Shown: piece by piece, positions 30,583 through 39,543 of the stretch
Layout of the letters: each line of letters opens with the position of its first letter
How positions within the stretch are numbered: position 1 is the stretch's first letter
Notes under the pieces: generated by a model
Told to the model about the DNA's origin: nothing
What the model saw: the letters and a program-made list of their open reading frames with translations, nothing else
Database searches by the model: none
Source of the DNA: Amycolatopsis vastitatis
GTDB taxonomy: Bacteria; Actinomycetota; Actinomycetes; Mycobacteriales; Pseudonocardiaceae
Reading direction: 5' to 3'
Assembly (NCBI RefSeq): GCF_002234595.1
Contig: NZ_NMUL01000009.1
Coordinates: 1-64,000, forward strand
DNA length: 64,000 nt
Program-made: the position numbers and the translations under genes

Positions 30583-31140
30583 TCAGCGGGCGGCGAGCAG
30601 GGCGAGCACGCCGGAAACGGCTTGGTCGAACGGTTCTGGCGCGTTCGCGGCGCGGGCCAGCACATAGCCGCCCTGCAGCACGGCGACGATCGTGGCGGCC
30701 AGCGCGGCGGTGTCGGTCGTGCCGGGCAGTTCCCCCGCGGCCCGGCCTTCGTCGAGGACCTCGGTCAGCCGCGCGCGCAGGCGGGTCAGGGTCTCGTCCA
30801 CCGGGGCGCGCAGGACGGGATCGGCCACGATGTCGGGATCCTGGGTGAGCCTGCCGATCGGGCAGCCCTTGAGCACTTCGCGCTCGCGCCGCAGGTACGC
30901 GGTGATCCGGTCGACGGCGGTGCCAGGACCGCGGAACTGCTCGTCGGCGGCGGCCAGCAGGGCGTCGGCACTGCGCCGCACGGCGGCCAGCGCCAGCTCC
31001 TTCTTGCCGGCGAAGTGGTGGTACATGCTGCCCTGGCCGGCGCCGGCCCGCTGCTGGATGGCCTTCGGGCTCGTCCCGACGTAACCCCGTTCCCACAACA
31101 GCTCGCGGGTGCTGTCGATCAGCTGGTCCCTGGTCCCCAT
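30583..31140 (-). CDS. TetR family transcriptional regulator
   Basis: A 185-residue TetR-type repressor with an HTH at residues 1-50 (TRDQLIDSTRELLWERGYVG, then SPKAIQQRAGAGQGSMYHHF and AGKKELA). The C-terminal domain (LKGCPIGRLTQDPDI...) is of the YxaF/LmrA-like type that often senses electrophiles or quinones. It is co-transcribed with the bicupin gene and divergent from DoxX. A nearly perfect 20-base palindrome overlaps the start region at 31151-31170 and is its likely operator. Confidence 0.88.
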   Translation of the reverse strand: MGTRDQLIDSTRELLWERGYVGTSPKAIQQRAGAGQGSMYHHFAGKKELALAAVRRSADALLAAADEQFRGPGTAVDRITAYLRREREVLKGCPIGRLTQDPDIVADPVLRAPVDETLTRLRARLTEVLDEGRAAGELPGTTDTAALAATIVAVLQGGYVLARAANAPEPFDQAVSGVLALLAAR

Positions 31141-31150
31141 GGCGACCGAA

Positions 31151-31170
31151 TGTACATACTAGTAGGTACA
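31151..31170. promoter_or_regulatory. TetR operator
   Basis: TGTACATACTAGTAGGTACA is a 20-base palindrome with a single mismatched pair (positions 6 and 15). It lies 10 bases upstream of the TetR start at 31140 and 76 bases before the DoxX start at 31246, so one site can control both directions. Confidence 0.85.
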
Positions 31171-31245
31171 GAATCAAGTGACCCAGGTCATGTCACAGCC
31201 TCCCGGCGGCCGGTGTCTTGAGGCCGAACCGAAAAGGAGAAGCCC

Positions 31246-31629
31246 GTGAACCTCGCACTGTGGATCGCCGCCGGACTGCTCGCCGTGGTCGCGCTGACCG
31301 GCGGTGTCAGCAAGGTGTTCGTACCCGAGGAAAAGCTGGCCGCCGCACCGGGCGGGGAGTGGACCGCCGAGGCGGGACGCGGCTTCGTCAAGTCGCTCGG
31401 TGCCGTCGAGCTCCTCGCCGCGGCCGGCCTGGTCCTGCCCGCCCTGACCGGCATCGCACCGGTGCTCGTGCCGGTGACCGCCGCCTGCTGGGTGCTGCTG
31501 ATGGCCGGTGCGATGATCACCCACGTCCGGCACGGCAGCGCGAACTTCGTGGTGCTGAACCTGGCCTACCTCGCCGTGGCCGCGTTCGTCGCCTGGGGCC
31601 GCTTCGGTCCGGCCGCCTTCACCGCCTGA
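31246..31629 (+). CDS. DoxX family membrane protein
   Basis: A 127-residue protein with four transmembrane helices: LALWIAAGLLAVVALTGGVS, AVELLAAAGLVLPALTG, VPVTAACWVLLMAGAMITHV and FVVLNLAYLAVAAFVAW. The loop SKVFVPEEKLAA and the VKSLGAVELL segment are typical of DoxX-like proteins, linked in actinobacteria to quinone or thiol redox stress. The start is the GTG at 31246 with GGAGA upstream. It is 25 bases before the ECF41 sigma gene, so they form an operon likely controlled by the divergent TetR protein. Confidence 0.85.
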   Translation: MNLALWIAAGLLAVVALTGGVSKVFVPEEKLAAAPGGEWTAEAGRGFVKSLGAVELLAAAGLVLPALTGIAPVLVPVTAACWVLLMAGAMITHVRHGSANFVVLNLAYLAVAAFVAWGRFGPAAFTA

Positions 31630-31654
31630 CCGGCGACCGCGAAAGGAAAGGGTC

Positions 31655-32539
31655 ATGAGCGACCGCGCCACGGAAACCTTCGTCGCCCACCGGAACCTGC
31701 TCTTCACCGTCGCCTACGAGATGCTCGGTTCGGCGGCCGACGCCGAGGACGTGCTCCAGGAAACCTGGCTGCGCTGGGTGAAGGTCGACTCCGGCGACGT
31801 GCGCGACGAGCGTGCCTACCTGGTCCGGATCACGACCCGGCTGGCGCTCAACCGGCTGCGCACGATGAAGCGCCGCAAAGAAGCCTACGTCGGCCCGTGG
31901 CTGCCCGAACCCCTGCTCACCACGCCGGACGTGGCCGAGGACGTCGAGCTGGCCGAGAGCGTCTCGATGGCGCTCATGCTCGTCCTCGAGACGCTCGCGC
32001 CGACCGAGCGGGCCGTGTTCGTGCTGCGCGAGGTCTTCGACGTCGGCTACGACGAAATCGCCGACGCCGTCGGCAAGACACCCGCGGCCGTCCGGCAGAT
32101 CGCGCACCGCGCGCGGCGGCACGTCGACGCCCGCCGCCCGCGCGAGACGGTCTCCGCGAGCGAAACCCGGGCGGTGCTGGATTCGTTCCGGCGGGCCCTG
32201 GAAGGCCGGGACCTTCAGGGCCTGCTCGACGTGCTCGCGCCGGACGTGGTCGTCGTCGGCGACGGCGGCGGGGTCAAGCAGGCCGCGCTGCGCCCGGTTT
32301 CCGGCGCCGGCAAGGTGGTCCGCTTCATCCTCGGCGGTCTCGGCAAGACCACCGAGCGGATCACCGTCGAACCCACGACGGTCAACGGCAACCCGGGCTT
32401 CGTGGTGCGCCTGGACGGCGAACTCGACGGCGTGATCGCGATCCGGTTCGACGACGGCCGCATCTCCGGCCTCTACTACGTCCGCAACCCGGCGAAACTG
32501 ACCCGCCTCGCGTCCGAAACCCCGCTCACTCTGCGCTGA
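31655..32539 (+). CDS. ECF41-type RNA polymerase sigma factor (SigJ-like)
   Basis: A 294-residue extracytoplasmic-function sigma factor of the ECF41/SigJ group. Region 2 is AYEMLGSAADAEDVLQETWL (residues about 20-40) and region 4 is LAPTERAVFVLREVFDVGYD and EIADAVGKTPAAVRQIAHRA (about 112-155). A SnoaL-like C-terminal domain (about 175-294, VVVVGDGGGVKQAALRPVSG) replaces a separate anti-sigma factor and regulates the protein in cis, as is established for this group. ECF41 factors usually control a neighbouring DoxX, carboxymuconolactone decarboxylase or oxidoreductase gene; here the coupled gene is DoxX. Confidence 0.92.
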   Translation: MSDRATETFVAHRNLLFTVAYEMLGSAADAEDVLQETWLRWVKVDSGDVRDERAYLVRITTRLALNRLRTMKRRKEAYVGPWLPEPLLTTPDVAEDVELAESVSMALMLVLETLAPTERAVFVLREVFDVGYDEIADAVGKTPAAVRQIAHRARRHVDARRPRETVSASETRAVLDSFRRALEGRDLQGLLDVLAPDVVVVGDGGGVKQAALRPVSGAGKVVRFILGGLGKTTERITVEPTTVNGNPGFVVRLDGELDGVIAIRFDDGRISGLYYVRNPAKLTRLASETPLTLR

Positions 32540-32832
32540 AAGTAGTCCGTCGGGTGCGTTGAGTGACAACGAAACAGGTATGGAGTGAGGTACTTGTACG
32601 GGTGCGGCGCGGAGCCGCCCGGAGCACTCTCGGACGAGCCGTCGAAGACCGTGGGAGGTCGAAGCAGATGGTGGCCGGCCGGTCGCGTCCCCTCCTCCGG
32701 GTCGTCTCCCCTCGGACGACCCGCTGCCGCGACCGGCCTCTTCCCTCCGGTGACGCCCGGGGGTTGCTTCCTCCGAGGGACGACCCGCCCCGTCGCATTG
32801 ACCGCTCGTGGTGTCCTCCCTACGGTTCAGTG

Positions 32833-35169
32833 GTGGGCAAGGCCGGTGCGGCGTGCGGGAGGGGCAACCTGCCTGCGGACACCACGAGTTTCGTGGGACG
32901 CAAGCACGAAGTCGCCGAGGTGAAACACCTGCTGGCCGAGGCCCGGCTGGTCACCTTGACCGGCGTGGGCGGCGTCGGCAAGACGCGGCTGGCCGTGCAG
33001 ACCGCGGCCGGGCTGTCCCGCGCGTTCCCCGACGGCGTCTGGCTGGCCGAGCTCGCCGGGCTCGAAGACCCGGCGCTCGTGGCGCACACCGTCCTCAAAG
33101 CGCTGGGCGTGCCCGACCAAACCGGCAGGCCCCCGGCCGCCGTGCTCGCCGGGCACGTGCGGGACCGGCGGCTGCTGGTGATCCTGGACAACTGCGAGCA
33201 CCTCCTGGACGGCTGTGCCGCGCTCGCGCACGACCTGCTGCGGGCCGCGCCCGGCCTCCGGCTGCTCGCGACCAGCCGGGAGCGGCTCGCGCTGACCGGC
33301 GAGCACCTCTGGCCGGTTTCCCCGTTGCCGCTGCCGGAACCCGGGTGCCCGTTGCCCGGCGGCGGCTGGCTGCGCTACCCGGCGCTGACGTTGTTCGCCG
33401 AGCGCGCGGCCGCGGTCGTGCCGGGGTTCGCCGTCACGCCGGAGAACCAGGACCGCGTCGCCGAGGTGTGCCGCCTGCTGGCCGGCATCCCGCTGGCCAT
33501 CGAGCTCGCGGCCGTGCGGCTGCGGGTCCTGACGCTGGCGGAGCTGGAAGCCGGGCTGGGCGACTGCTTCCGGCTGCCCGGAACGGTGAAGCGCGGCGGG
33601 GAACCCCGCCATCAGACGCTGCTCGCCGCCATTGACTGGAGTTTCGCCTTGTGCGGCCCGGCCGAACGGCACCTGTGGGCCCGGGCGTCGGTGTTCGCCG
33701 GCGGCTTCGACCTGGCCGCGGCCGAGTGCGTCTGCGCCGGTGACGGGCTGCCCGCCGGCGAGCTGCGGGACCGGCTCGCCGGGCTGGTGGAGAAGTCCGT
33801 GCTGGTCAGGGAAACGGACGGCGACCGGCAGCGGTTCCGGCTGCTGGAGCCGCTGCGGCAGTTCGGCCGCGACAAGCTGGCCGGGGCGGGGGAGACGGCG
33901 GCGGTCCGGCGGCGGATGCGGGACCACTACCTCGCTCTCGCCGTGCGGAGCGAACGCGCGTGGTTCGGCCCGGAGCAGGCGGACATCTTCCGGCGGATGC
34001 GCCGCGAGCACGCGAACCTGCGTGCGGCGCTGGACTACAGCCTGACGGTGCCGGGCGAGGTCGAGACCGGCCTCCGGCTCGCCTCGGCCCTGTGGTTCTA
34101 CTGGGCGGGCTGCGGGGTGTTCGGCGAAGGCCGTCACTGGCTCGACCGTGCTCTCGCCCTCGCCACGGAACCCGGCGCAGCGCGGGCGAAAGCGTTGTGG
34201 GTCACCGGGTACGTCGCCACGGTGCAAGGCGACAACGTCGCGGCCGTCGCGATGCTGGAGGAATGCCGTGCCTACGCGAGGCGGTCCGGTGACGAAGTCG
34301 CGCTGGCGTACGCGACCCACCGCCTCGGCTGCAACCTCTTGGTCGGGGACGACGTCGGCGACGCGAAGACCCTGCTCGAAGAAGCGCGGGCCCGCTACCG
34401 GCAGCTCGGTGAGCTCAACAGCACCGTGTTGCTGGCCGGCGTCGAACTCGCCGTCGCGTCGGTCTTCCTCGGCGACCTCGACCGCGCCGCGGAACTGTGC
34501 GAAGAGGCGTGCGCGACCGGCGCCGCCCACGGCGAGCAGTGGGCCCGCGCCTATGCGATCTACGTCAAGGCCATGGTCGCGCTGGGCCGCGGAGACTTCG
34601 ACCGGGCGGCCGTCCACGGGCGGCACTGCCTGCGCGTCAAGAGCACGTTCCACGACCTGCTCGGCATCGTGCTCGCGATCGAGGTGCTGGCGTGGACCGA
34701 GGCCGCGCGGCAGCACTGGGAACCGGCCGCGACGTTGCTCGGGTGCGCCCAGCCGATTTGGGACGCGGTCGGCTTCCCGATGTTCGGCTCCCGGCATTTC
34801 GGCTCCCCGCACGGCGAATGCGTGACAAGGACCCGCCGCGCACTGGGGGACGGCCCGTTCGAAGCCGCGTTCCGGCGCGGCGCCGGCTTCGGCTTGAAGG
34901 AGGCGATCGCCTACGCGCTCGGGGACGGCGTCGCGTCGCCGTCCCCGGAACCCGAACCGGAGCGGCCGACACCGCTGACGGACCGGGAAGCGCAGGTCGT
35001 CGCCCTGATCGCGGACGGCCGGTCGAACCAGGAGATCGCCGACCGCCTGGTCATCTCCCGCCGCACCGCGGAGGGGCACGTGAACCGGATCCTGCGGAAG
35101 CTGGGCTTCGACTCCCGCGCGCAGGTGGCCGCGTGGGCGGCCACGGCATCGCGGGTGCCGTCGCCCTAG
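32833..35169 (+). CDS. large LuxR-type ATPase regulator with TPRs
   Basis: A regulator of about 778 residues. The Walker A motif is TLTGVGGVGKTRLAVQTAAG (about residues 38-57), Walker B is LLVILDNCEHLLDG, followed by sensor ATSRERLALTGEHLW; this AAA/NB-ARC-like part is followed by TPR-like helices (about 400-650). A C-terminal LuxR HTH has PLTDREAQVVALIADGRSNQ and EIADRLVISRRTAEGHVNRI. The start is uncertain: GTGs at 32830/32833 keep the conserved GNLPADTTSFVGR near the N-terminus, whereas an ATG at 32668 has GGAGG nine bases upstream but adds unlikely sequence. The target is unknown. Confidence 0.85.
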   Translation: MGKAGAACGRGNLPADTTSFVGRKHEVAEVKHLLAEARLVTLTGVGGVGKTRLAVQTAAGLSRAFPDGVWLAELAGLEDPALVAHTVLKALGVPDQTGRPPAAVLAGHVRDRRLLVILDNCEHLLDGCAALAHDLLRAAPGLRLLATSRERLALTGEHLWPVSPLPLPEPGCPLPGGGWLRYPALTLFAERAAAVVPGFAVTPENQDRVAEVCRLLAGIPLAIELAAVRLRVLTLAELEAGLGDCFRLPGTVKRGGEPRHQTLLAAIDWSFALCGPAERHLWARASVFAGGFDLAAAECVCAGDGLPAGELRDRLAGLVEKSVLVRETDGDRQRFRLLEPLRQFGRDKLAGAGETAAVRRRMRDHYLALAVRSERAWFGPEQADIFRRMRREHANLRAALDYSLTVPGEVETGLRLASALWFYWAGCGVFGEGRHWLDRALALATEPGAARAKALWVTGYVATVQGDNVAAVAMLEECRAYARRSGDEVALAYATHRLGCNLLVGDDVGDAKTLLEEARARYRQLGELNSTVLLAGVELAVASVFLGDLDRAAELCEEACATGAAHGEQWARAYAIYVKAMVALGRGDFDRAAVHGRHCLRVKSTFHDLLGIVLAIEVLAWTEAARQHWEPAATLLGCAQPIWDAVGFPMFGSRHFGSPHGECVTRTRRALGDGPFEAAFRRGAGFGLKEAIAYALGDGVASPSPEPEPERPTPLTDREAQVVALIADGRSNQEIADRLVISRRTAEGHVNRILRKLGFDSRAQVAAWAATASRVPSP

Positions 35170-35220
35170 GCGTCCGGTTCGCCGCAGCCCCACCGTCCAC
35201 ATGGGAGCCATCGGTGAAGA

Positions 35221-35949
35221 TCACGTCCTGGTCGATGTGCGCACCTCCGGATCGAGCAGCAGTGCGGCGAGCTCGGCGGGCATGGTGATCATGCAGTCGT
35301 GCCCGGTCGGCAGCTCCCGCACCCGCGACGGCGAGCCGTTGGGCTGGAGCGGGGGAACGGGCCGCCGCGTGATGCCCGCCGGCTTTTCCCCGCCGACGCA
35401 GTGGATGTGCGTGCGCGGGATCGCGTTGGCCGCCGGGTTGTCCAGCCGCACGGGTTGCTGGAGGCAGCGCACGGGCTGGTCCGAGAGCATCGAACGCAGC
35501 CACGAGATGTCCCCGGGATCCGTGACCCCGAACAGGCCACCGGGCCCTTCCGGCAGGGGAGGGACTCGCCAGCCGTCAACGGCGAGATCGATCAGCTCCT
35601 TGGTGATGGGCATGACGTCGGCCGCGGTCTCACCGTCTTCGGGGACCATCGCGTCGAGGTAGACGAGGTGCGCGACGCGGTCGGGGAGCCGGTTGGCCAC
35701 GGACGAGATGACCAGCCCGGCGTAGCTGTGCCCGACGAGCACGACGTCGCGCTCGTCCTCGAGCAGCGCGGCGATGTCGTCGACGTGGGTGTCGAGCCCC
35801 ACGTCGGGGCTGAGCAGGTGCGCTTTGTCACCGTAGCCGGTCAGTGACGGCGCGAGCACCCGGTGTCCGGCGGACTCCAGCAGCGGGACCACCCGCTGCC
35901 AGCACTCTCCGCGGTGCCAAGCGCCGTGGACCAGCAAAAACGTCGACAT
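35221..35949 (-). CDS. alpha/beta-fold serine hydrolase
   Basis: A 242-residue esterase-like protein. It starts MSTFLLVHGAWHRGECWQRV (oxyanion HG), has the nucleophile elbow VVLVGHSYAGLVISSVA (Ser about residue 77) and a C-terminal RELPTGHDCMITMPAELA with the catalytic His; the Asp is probably in the THIHCVGGEKPAG region or nearby. It resembles the plant hydroxynitrile-lyase/methylesterase-like group common in actinobacteria. The ATG at 35949 is used; upstream codons are antisense to the HxlR gene. It is divergent from HxlR and likely controlled by it. Confidence 0.85.
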   Translation of the reverse strand: MSTFLLVHGAWHRGECWQRVVPLLESAGHRVLAPSLTGYGDKAHLLSPDVGLDTHVDDIAALLEDERDVVLVGHSYAGLVISSVANRLPDRVAHLVYLDAMVPEDGETAADVMPITKELIDLAVDGWRVPPLPEGPGGLFGVTDPGDISWLRSMLSDQPVRCLQQPVRLDNPAANAIPRTHIHCVGGEKPAGITRRPVPPLQPNGSPSRVRELPTGHDCMITMPAELAALLLDPEVRTSTRT

Positions 35950-36058
35950 GCTTCGGTTCCCATCCGTGCCTCGGTACTGTTTGGTAACCATCGTGATCCA
36001 CTCGACGCGCACCGGGCAATAAGGCACTTTCCGGTGCCCCGGTTCTCTGGAGGTAACC

Positions 36059-36400
36059 GTGGAGGACATGTGCCGGACCCGCGCGGTCCTGGACATCGTG
36101 GGCGACAAGTGGGCTTTGCTCGTGGTCCGGACGCTTCGGGATGGGCCGCTTCGCTTCACCGAACTCAAGCGGGCGATCGACGGGATCAGCCAGCGGATGC
36201 TCACGGTGACTCTGCGCGATCTTGAACGGGACGGGCTTTTGACGCGGACCGTCTTCAACGTCATGCCGCCGCATGTGAGCTATGAGCTGACGCCGATGGG
36301 GCTGACCTTGCGGGAAGCCGCTGCGCCGTTGCTCGAGTGGAGTGTTGCGCATTTGCCTGCTATTGATGCGGCTCGTTCTGATTATGACGGTCGTGGCTAG
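36059..36400 (+). CDS. HxlR family transcriptional regulator
   Basis: A 113-residue winged-helix regulator. The signature is C-RTRAVLDIVGDKWALLVVRT near the N-terminus (Cys5), then DGPLRFTELKRAIDGISQRM, LTVTLRDLERDGLLTRTVF and VSYELTPMGLTLREA. HxlR proteins often sense aldehydes, quinones or disulphide stress through the N-terminal Cys. The GTG at 36059 follows GGAGG by six bases. It lies 110 bases from the divergent hydrolase start, and GGTACTGTTTGGTAACC near 35973 in that gap is a candidate operator. Confidence 0.9.
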   Translation: MEDMCRTRAVLDIVGDKWALLVVRTLRDGPLRFTELKRAIDGISQRMLTVTLRDLERDGLLTRTVFNVMPPHVSYELTPMGLTLREAAAPLLEWSVAHLPAIDAARSDYDGRG

Positions 36401-36423
36401 GTTTCAAGCGCGGCTTCGCCGTG

Positions 36424-36488
36424 GCGTGGGAATCGGCGCTTGCCGTGGTTGCTTTCCCGTTGTGGTCCGTAGCGCCGATTCCCCACGC
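36424..36488. repeat. long inverted repeat upstream of HNH gene
   Basis: GCGTGGGAATCGGCGCT (36424-36440) pairs with 36471-36488, which is its reverse complement with one extra C. The arms are separated by 30 bases. The structure sits just after the HxlR gene and 112 bases before the HNH gene; it could be the HxlR terminator or an end structure of the HNH element. Confidence 0.6.
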
Positions 36489-36600
36489 ACCGAGTCCCTC
36501 TGCCGCCTCTTTCGTGGGGTGTTCCGGTGCTGTGACAGTTCGGTTTTGGTGGTACCTGTTCGTGTGATGACAGGTGTTCGATTGCCGGTAATCTTGAGTT

Positions 36601-37743
36601 ATGACCGAACACGCGCTCTGGCAGTCTGATGCGGTGGCCCTGGCCGACCGCATCGGCTCCCTGTTCGCGTGCATCCGGTCCGCCGAAGCCGAACTCGGCG
36701 CGCTGCTGGTCGAGATCGAGCAGCGAGGGGTGCTGGAGCTGTTCGGCTACCGATCTGTTCCCCGATTGCTGGAACACCTCGCGGATGTCCCGAAGTCTTC
36801 GGCTGAGCGGATGGTGAAACGGGCGCGGGCGGTCAACCCCGGCCTGAGCCTGGATGGCACCCCGATCCCGGCCCTGGCGGCCGCCACGGGGGTCGTGGCC
36901 CGGTCGGGACAGCTGAGCAACCCGATGATCGACGTGATTGCCGGGGTCCTGCAAGACGTTCCACCCGAGCACCGCGAGGGGGCCGAGCGGCATCTGCTCG
37001 ACTTCGCCGCCGAGGCGGGGCATCGGCAGGTCGCCGCGCTCGGCGCCCGCATCCTGGCGCACCTCGACCCCGACGGCGCGGAACCCGATGACACCGAACC
37101 CGCCACCCCGGCCCGGGAACTCTCCCTGCGACGCAAGCGGACCGGGATCTGGGAGATCAACGGCCGGCTGGATGACGAGACCGGTGCCCGGGCCAGCGCC
37201 CTGCTGGATTCCCTCGCCCAGCGCCGCCCCGCCGGCGAGGGCCCGGATTTGCGGTCGCCGCAGGAACGCTACGGCGACGCCTTCTCCGACGCCCTCGACC
37301 TCGCGTTGAACACCCCGGACCTGCCGATGCAGGCCGGAGACCGCGCCCACGTCATGGTCGCGGTCTCCCTGGAAGACCTGAAGACCGGCATCGGCACCGC
37401 CCTCCTCGGCGACACCGGAACGATCTCCGCCGCCGAAGCCCGACTGCACGCCTGCGACTGCATGATCATCCCCGCCGTCCTCGGCACCCACAGTGAACCC
37501 CTCGACGTGGGGCGCCTGCGCCGCCTGGTTCCCCGAGCGATCCGCCACGCCCTCTACTTGCGTGATCGGGGCTGTGCCTTCCCGGGGTGTCATCGCCCAC
37601 CCCGACACTGTCAGGGTCACCACATCCGTCACTGGGCCGATGGTGGCCCCACCGAGCTGGGCAATCTGGTGCTGATGTGCGCCCACCACCGTGTGTCCCG
37701 AATTCGATTGAGAGGTTCTGATGTAGAAGCCAGAGTCGCTTGA
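36601..37743 (+). pseudogene. DUF222/HNH endonuclease, 5' exon split by intron
   Basis: A DUF222 (13E12-repeat) protein with an HNH endonuclease end. It starts MTEHALWQSDAVALADRIGS, has the DUF222 helical core (YRSVPRLLEHLADVPKSSAE) and the HNH part: RDRGCAFPGCHRPPRHCQGH then HIRHWADGGPTELGNLVLMC and AHH. After CAHH, at about 37690, the frame enters a group II intron and ends in nonsense (VSRIRLRGS) at 37743. The missing C-terminus, HRLLHRSGWQVRVATDGLPE, is found at 39544, so the complete gene is 36601-37690 joined to 39544-39773. Splicing of the intron would restore the protein. The ATG at 36601 is the only sensible start. Confidence 0.85.
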
Positions 37744-38152
37744 TGGAAGTGCTGTGCTGGAGATGAGGGTAGGCCCCTCGGCATCGTCATGCAGGTGATG
37801 GTGTCAAACCGCCATGAGCTGCTGCATTGAATGAGGTGTGGTGGTGAGCGTCATGGAAAAGTCACACAATGAGGTGGCAGGTGCGGTCCAGGAAGACGAA
37901 CGACAGTGAACCGTCGATGACGTGTCGTAACGCATGAGATGACATCGGAACCGGGGTTTGGTGGTTATCCCGGGATAAGTCAGGTGGGTGCCTGTTTATT
38001 GACCTGGCGGTGTCCGGCATATAGACGGCGTGAGTCTGGATCAGGCTTCGGTATGGAACGGGAGAATCCCTCGCGCGGAAATGGGTATCGGCTGGTTGTG
38101 GCTGGTGTCGAGAGGTTGAGCTTCAAGCAGTGAAGAGCTGCAAGAGGTTCGG

Positions 38153-39481
38153 GTGTCGGTGGCCGGGCAGGGAGGCGGATCGACCCGTAGTAGTGACGAA
38201 GCTCCTGTAATGGGATCGTCGGGCAAGGCGTTTGATATTCCGAAAATGATGGTATGGGAAGCTTATCTGAAAGTGAGGAGCAACAAGGGTGCCGCCGGGG
38301 TGGACCGGCAGTCGCTGGTGGATTTTGCGCGGGACGAGAAGAAGAACCTGTACAAGATCTGGAACCGGATGTCGTCGGGAAGCTACTTCCCGCCGCCGGT
38401 CCGGGCGGTGGAGATCCCGAAGGCGGGCGGTGGCGTGCGGGTGCTCGGCGTCCCGACCGTGGCAGATCGGATCGCGCAAACCGTGGTGGCCATGACATTG
38501 GAGCCCTCGGCGGAACAGGTGTTCCACCAGGATTCCTATGGTTACCGGCCTGCGCGGTCGGCGCTGGACGCAGTCGAGACGTGCCGGAAACGGTGTTGGC
38601 AGAGTCAGTGGGTGATCGACATCGACATCCAGGGATTCTTCGACAATGTGCCACACGAACCGATTCTGCGTGCCGTCGGAAAGCACACCGACAAACCGTG
38701 GGTGCTGCTGTATGTGCAGCGGTGGCTCACGGCCCCGGTCCAGCAACAGGACGGAACCCTGGTGGTCAGAGGTCGGGGGACTCCTCAGGGGTCTGCGATC
38801 TCGCCTTTGTTGTCGAATCTGTTCATGCATTACGCGTTCGATGACTGGCTGGCCCGGATGCAGCCCCTGGTCAGGTTCGAACGGTACTGCGATGACGTGA
38901 TCGTGCATTGCGTGAGCGAGAAACAAGCGCTCTACATCAAAAGGTCGATAGCGGAGCGGTTCACGCGTCTTGGCCTGACACTGCATCCGCAGAAAACCAA
39001 GATCGTGCATTGTGTTCAGGAACAACGAACCCAGGACCCGCGTTACGGGGTCGAGTTCACGTTCCTGGGCTTCACGTTCCGGCCTCGCTATGCACGACTG
39101 CGAGACGGTCGCTGGAAATCCGGCTTCCTGCCCGCGGTGAGCAAGGCTGCCAAGAAGTCGATGGCGGCAGTGATCCGCGGATGGCGGCTGGGGCGGCGCA
39201 CCGACCTGAGCTTCAGAGAAGTCGCTGCGATGATCAACCGCATCGTGGCCGGCTGGATCAACTACTACGGGCACTTCTACAAATCCCTGTTGATCAGCTT
39301 CCTCTCCGACCGGATCAATCCCCATCTGGTCCGGTGGGCCATGCGCAAGTTCAAACATCTGCACCGCTGGCCAGCCAAAGCTCGGCGGCGAATCGCCCAG
39401 ATCGCCACAAACTACCCGGGCATGTTCATCCACTGGCGCCACGGCGCACTCCCGGCAGGTTCGACAACGGGAGCCGTGTGA
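38153..39481 (+). CDS. ltrA: group II intron reverse transcriptase/maturase
   Basis: A 442-residue LtrA-type protein. RT motifs are NKGAAGVDRQSL (RT0/1), RVLGVPTVADRIAQTVVAM (RT2), DSYGYRPARSALDAV, WVIDIDIQGFFDNVPH (RT3, first catalytic Asp), GTPQGSAISPLLSNLFMHY (RT4) and RYCDDVIVHC (RT5, YCDD in place of YADD). The maturase X domain (GIIM) ends with NRIVAGWINYYGHFYKS. There is no C-terminal HNH endonuclease domain. The start is the GTG at 38153, with an ATG at 38210 possible. The stop codon falls inside intron domain V, so coding and ribozyme sequence overlap. Confidence 0.92.
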   Translation: MSVAGQGGGSTRSSDEAPVMGSSGKAFDIPKMMVWEAYLKVRSNKGAAGVDRQSLVDFARDEKKNLYKIWNRMSSGSYFPPPVRAVEIPKAGGGVRVLGVPTVADRIAQTVVAMTLEPSAEQVFHQDSYGYRPARSALDAVETCRKRCWQSQWVIDIDIQGFFDNVPHEPILRAVGKHTDKPWVLLYVQRWLTAPVQQQDGTLVVRGRGTPQGSAISPLLSNLFMHYAFDDWLARMQPLVRFERYCDDVIVHCVSEKQALYIKRSIAERFTRLGLTLHPQKTKIVHCVQEQRTQDPRYGVEFTFLGFTFRPRYARLRDGRWKSGFLPAVSKAAKKSMAAVIRGWRLGRRTDLSFREVAAMINRIVAGWINYYGHFYKSLLISFLSDRINPHLVRWAMRKFKHLHRWPAKARRRIAQIATNYPGMFIHWRHGALPAGSTTGAV

Positions 39482-39543
39482 CGCGAGAGTGTCACGCACG
39501 GTTCTGAGAGCGGCGGCGGGTGAAATCCCGCCGCCGACTCACC
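39471..39543 (+). ncRNA. group II intron domains V and VI
   Basis: Domain V is 39471-39505: GAGCCGTG pairs with CACGGTTCT around an internal GTGAC/GTCAC stem and a GCGAGAGT loop. Domain VI at 39506-39540 is GAGCGGCGGCGGG-TGAAA-TCCCGCCGCCGACTC, with the A in the loop as branch-point candidate. These are the catalytic and branch domains of the ribozyme. Confidence 0.85.

Larger units (their letters stand above)
37691..39543 (+). mobile_element. group II intron inserted in HNH gene
   Basis: The element begins with the group II 5' consensus GTGTG directly after HNH codons GCC-CAC-CAC-C. It has about 460 bases of structured RNA (domains I-III), an internal reverse transcriptase gene, a 34-35-base domain V (39471-39505, GAGCCGTGTGAC...) and a hairpin domain VI with a likely branch-point A in TGAAA. 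The 3' exon resumes the HNH reading frame near 39544. The exact 3' boundary is uncertain by a few bases because ACC is repeated there; the 39543 boundary restores HHHRLLH. Removal by splicing would leave an intact gene. Confidence 0.85.
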
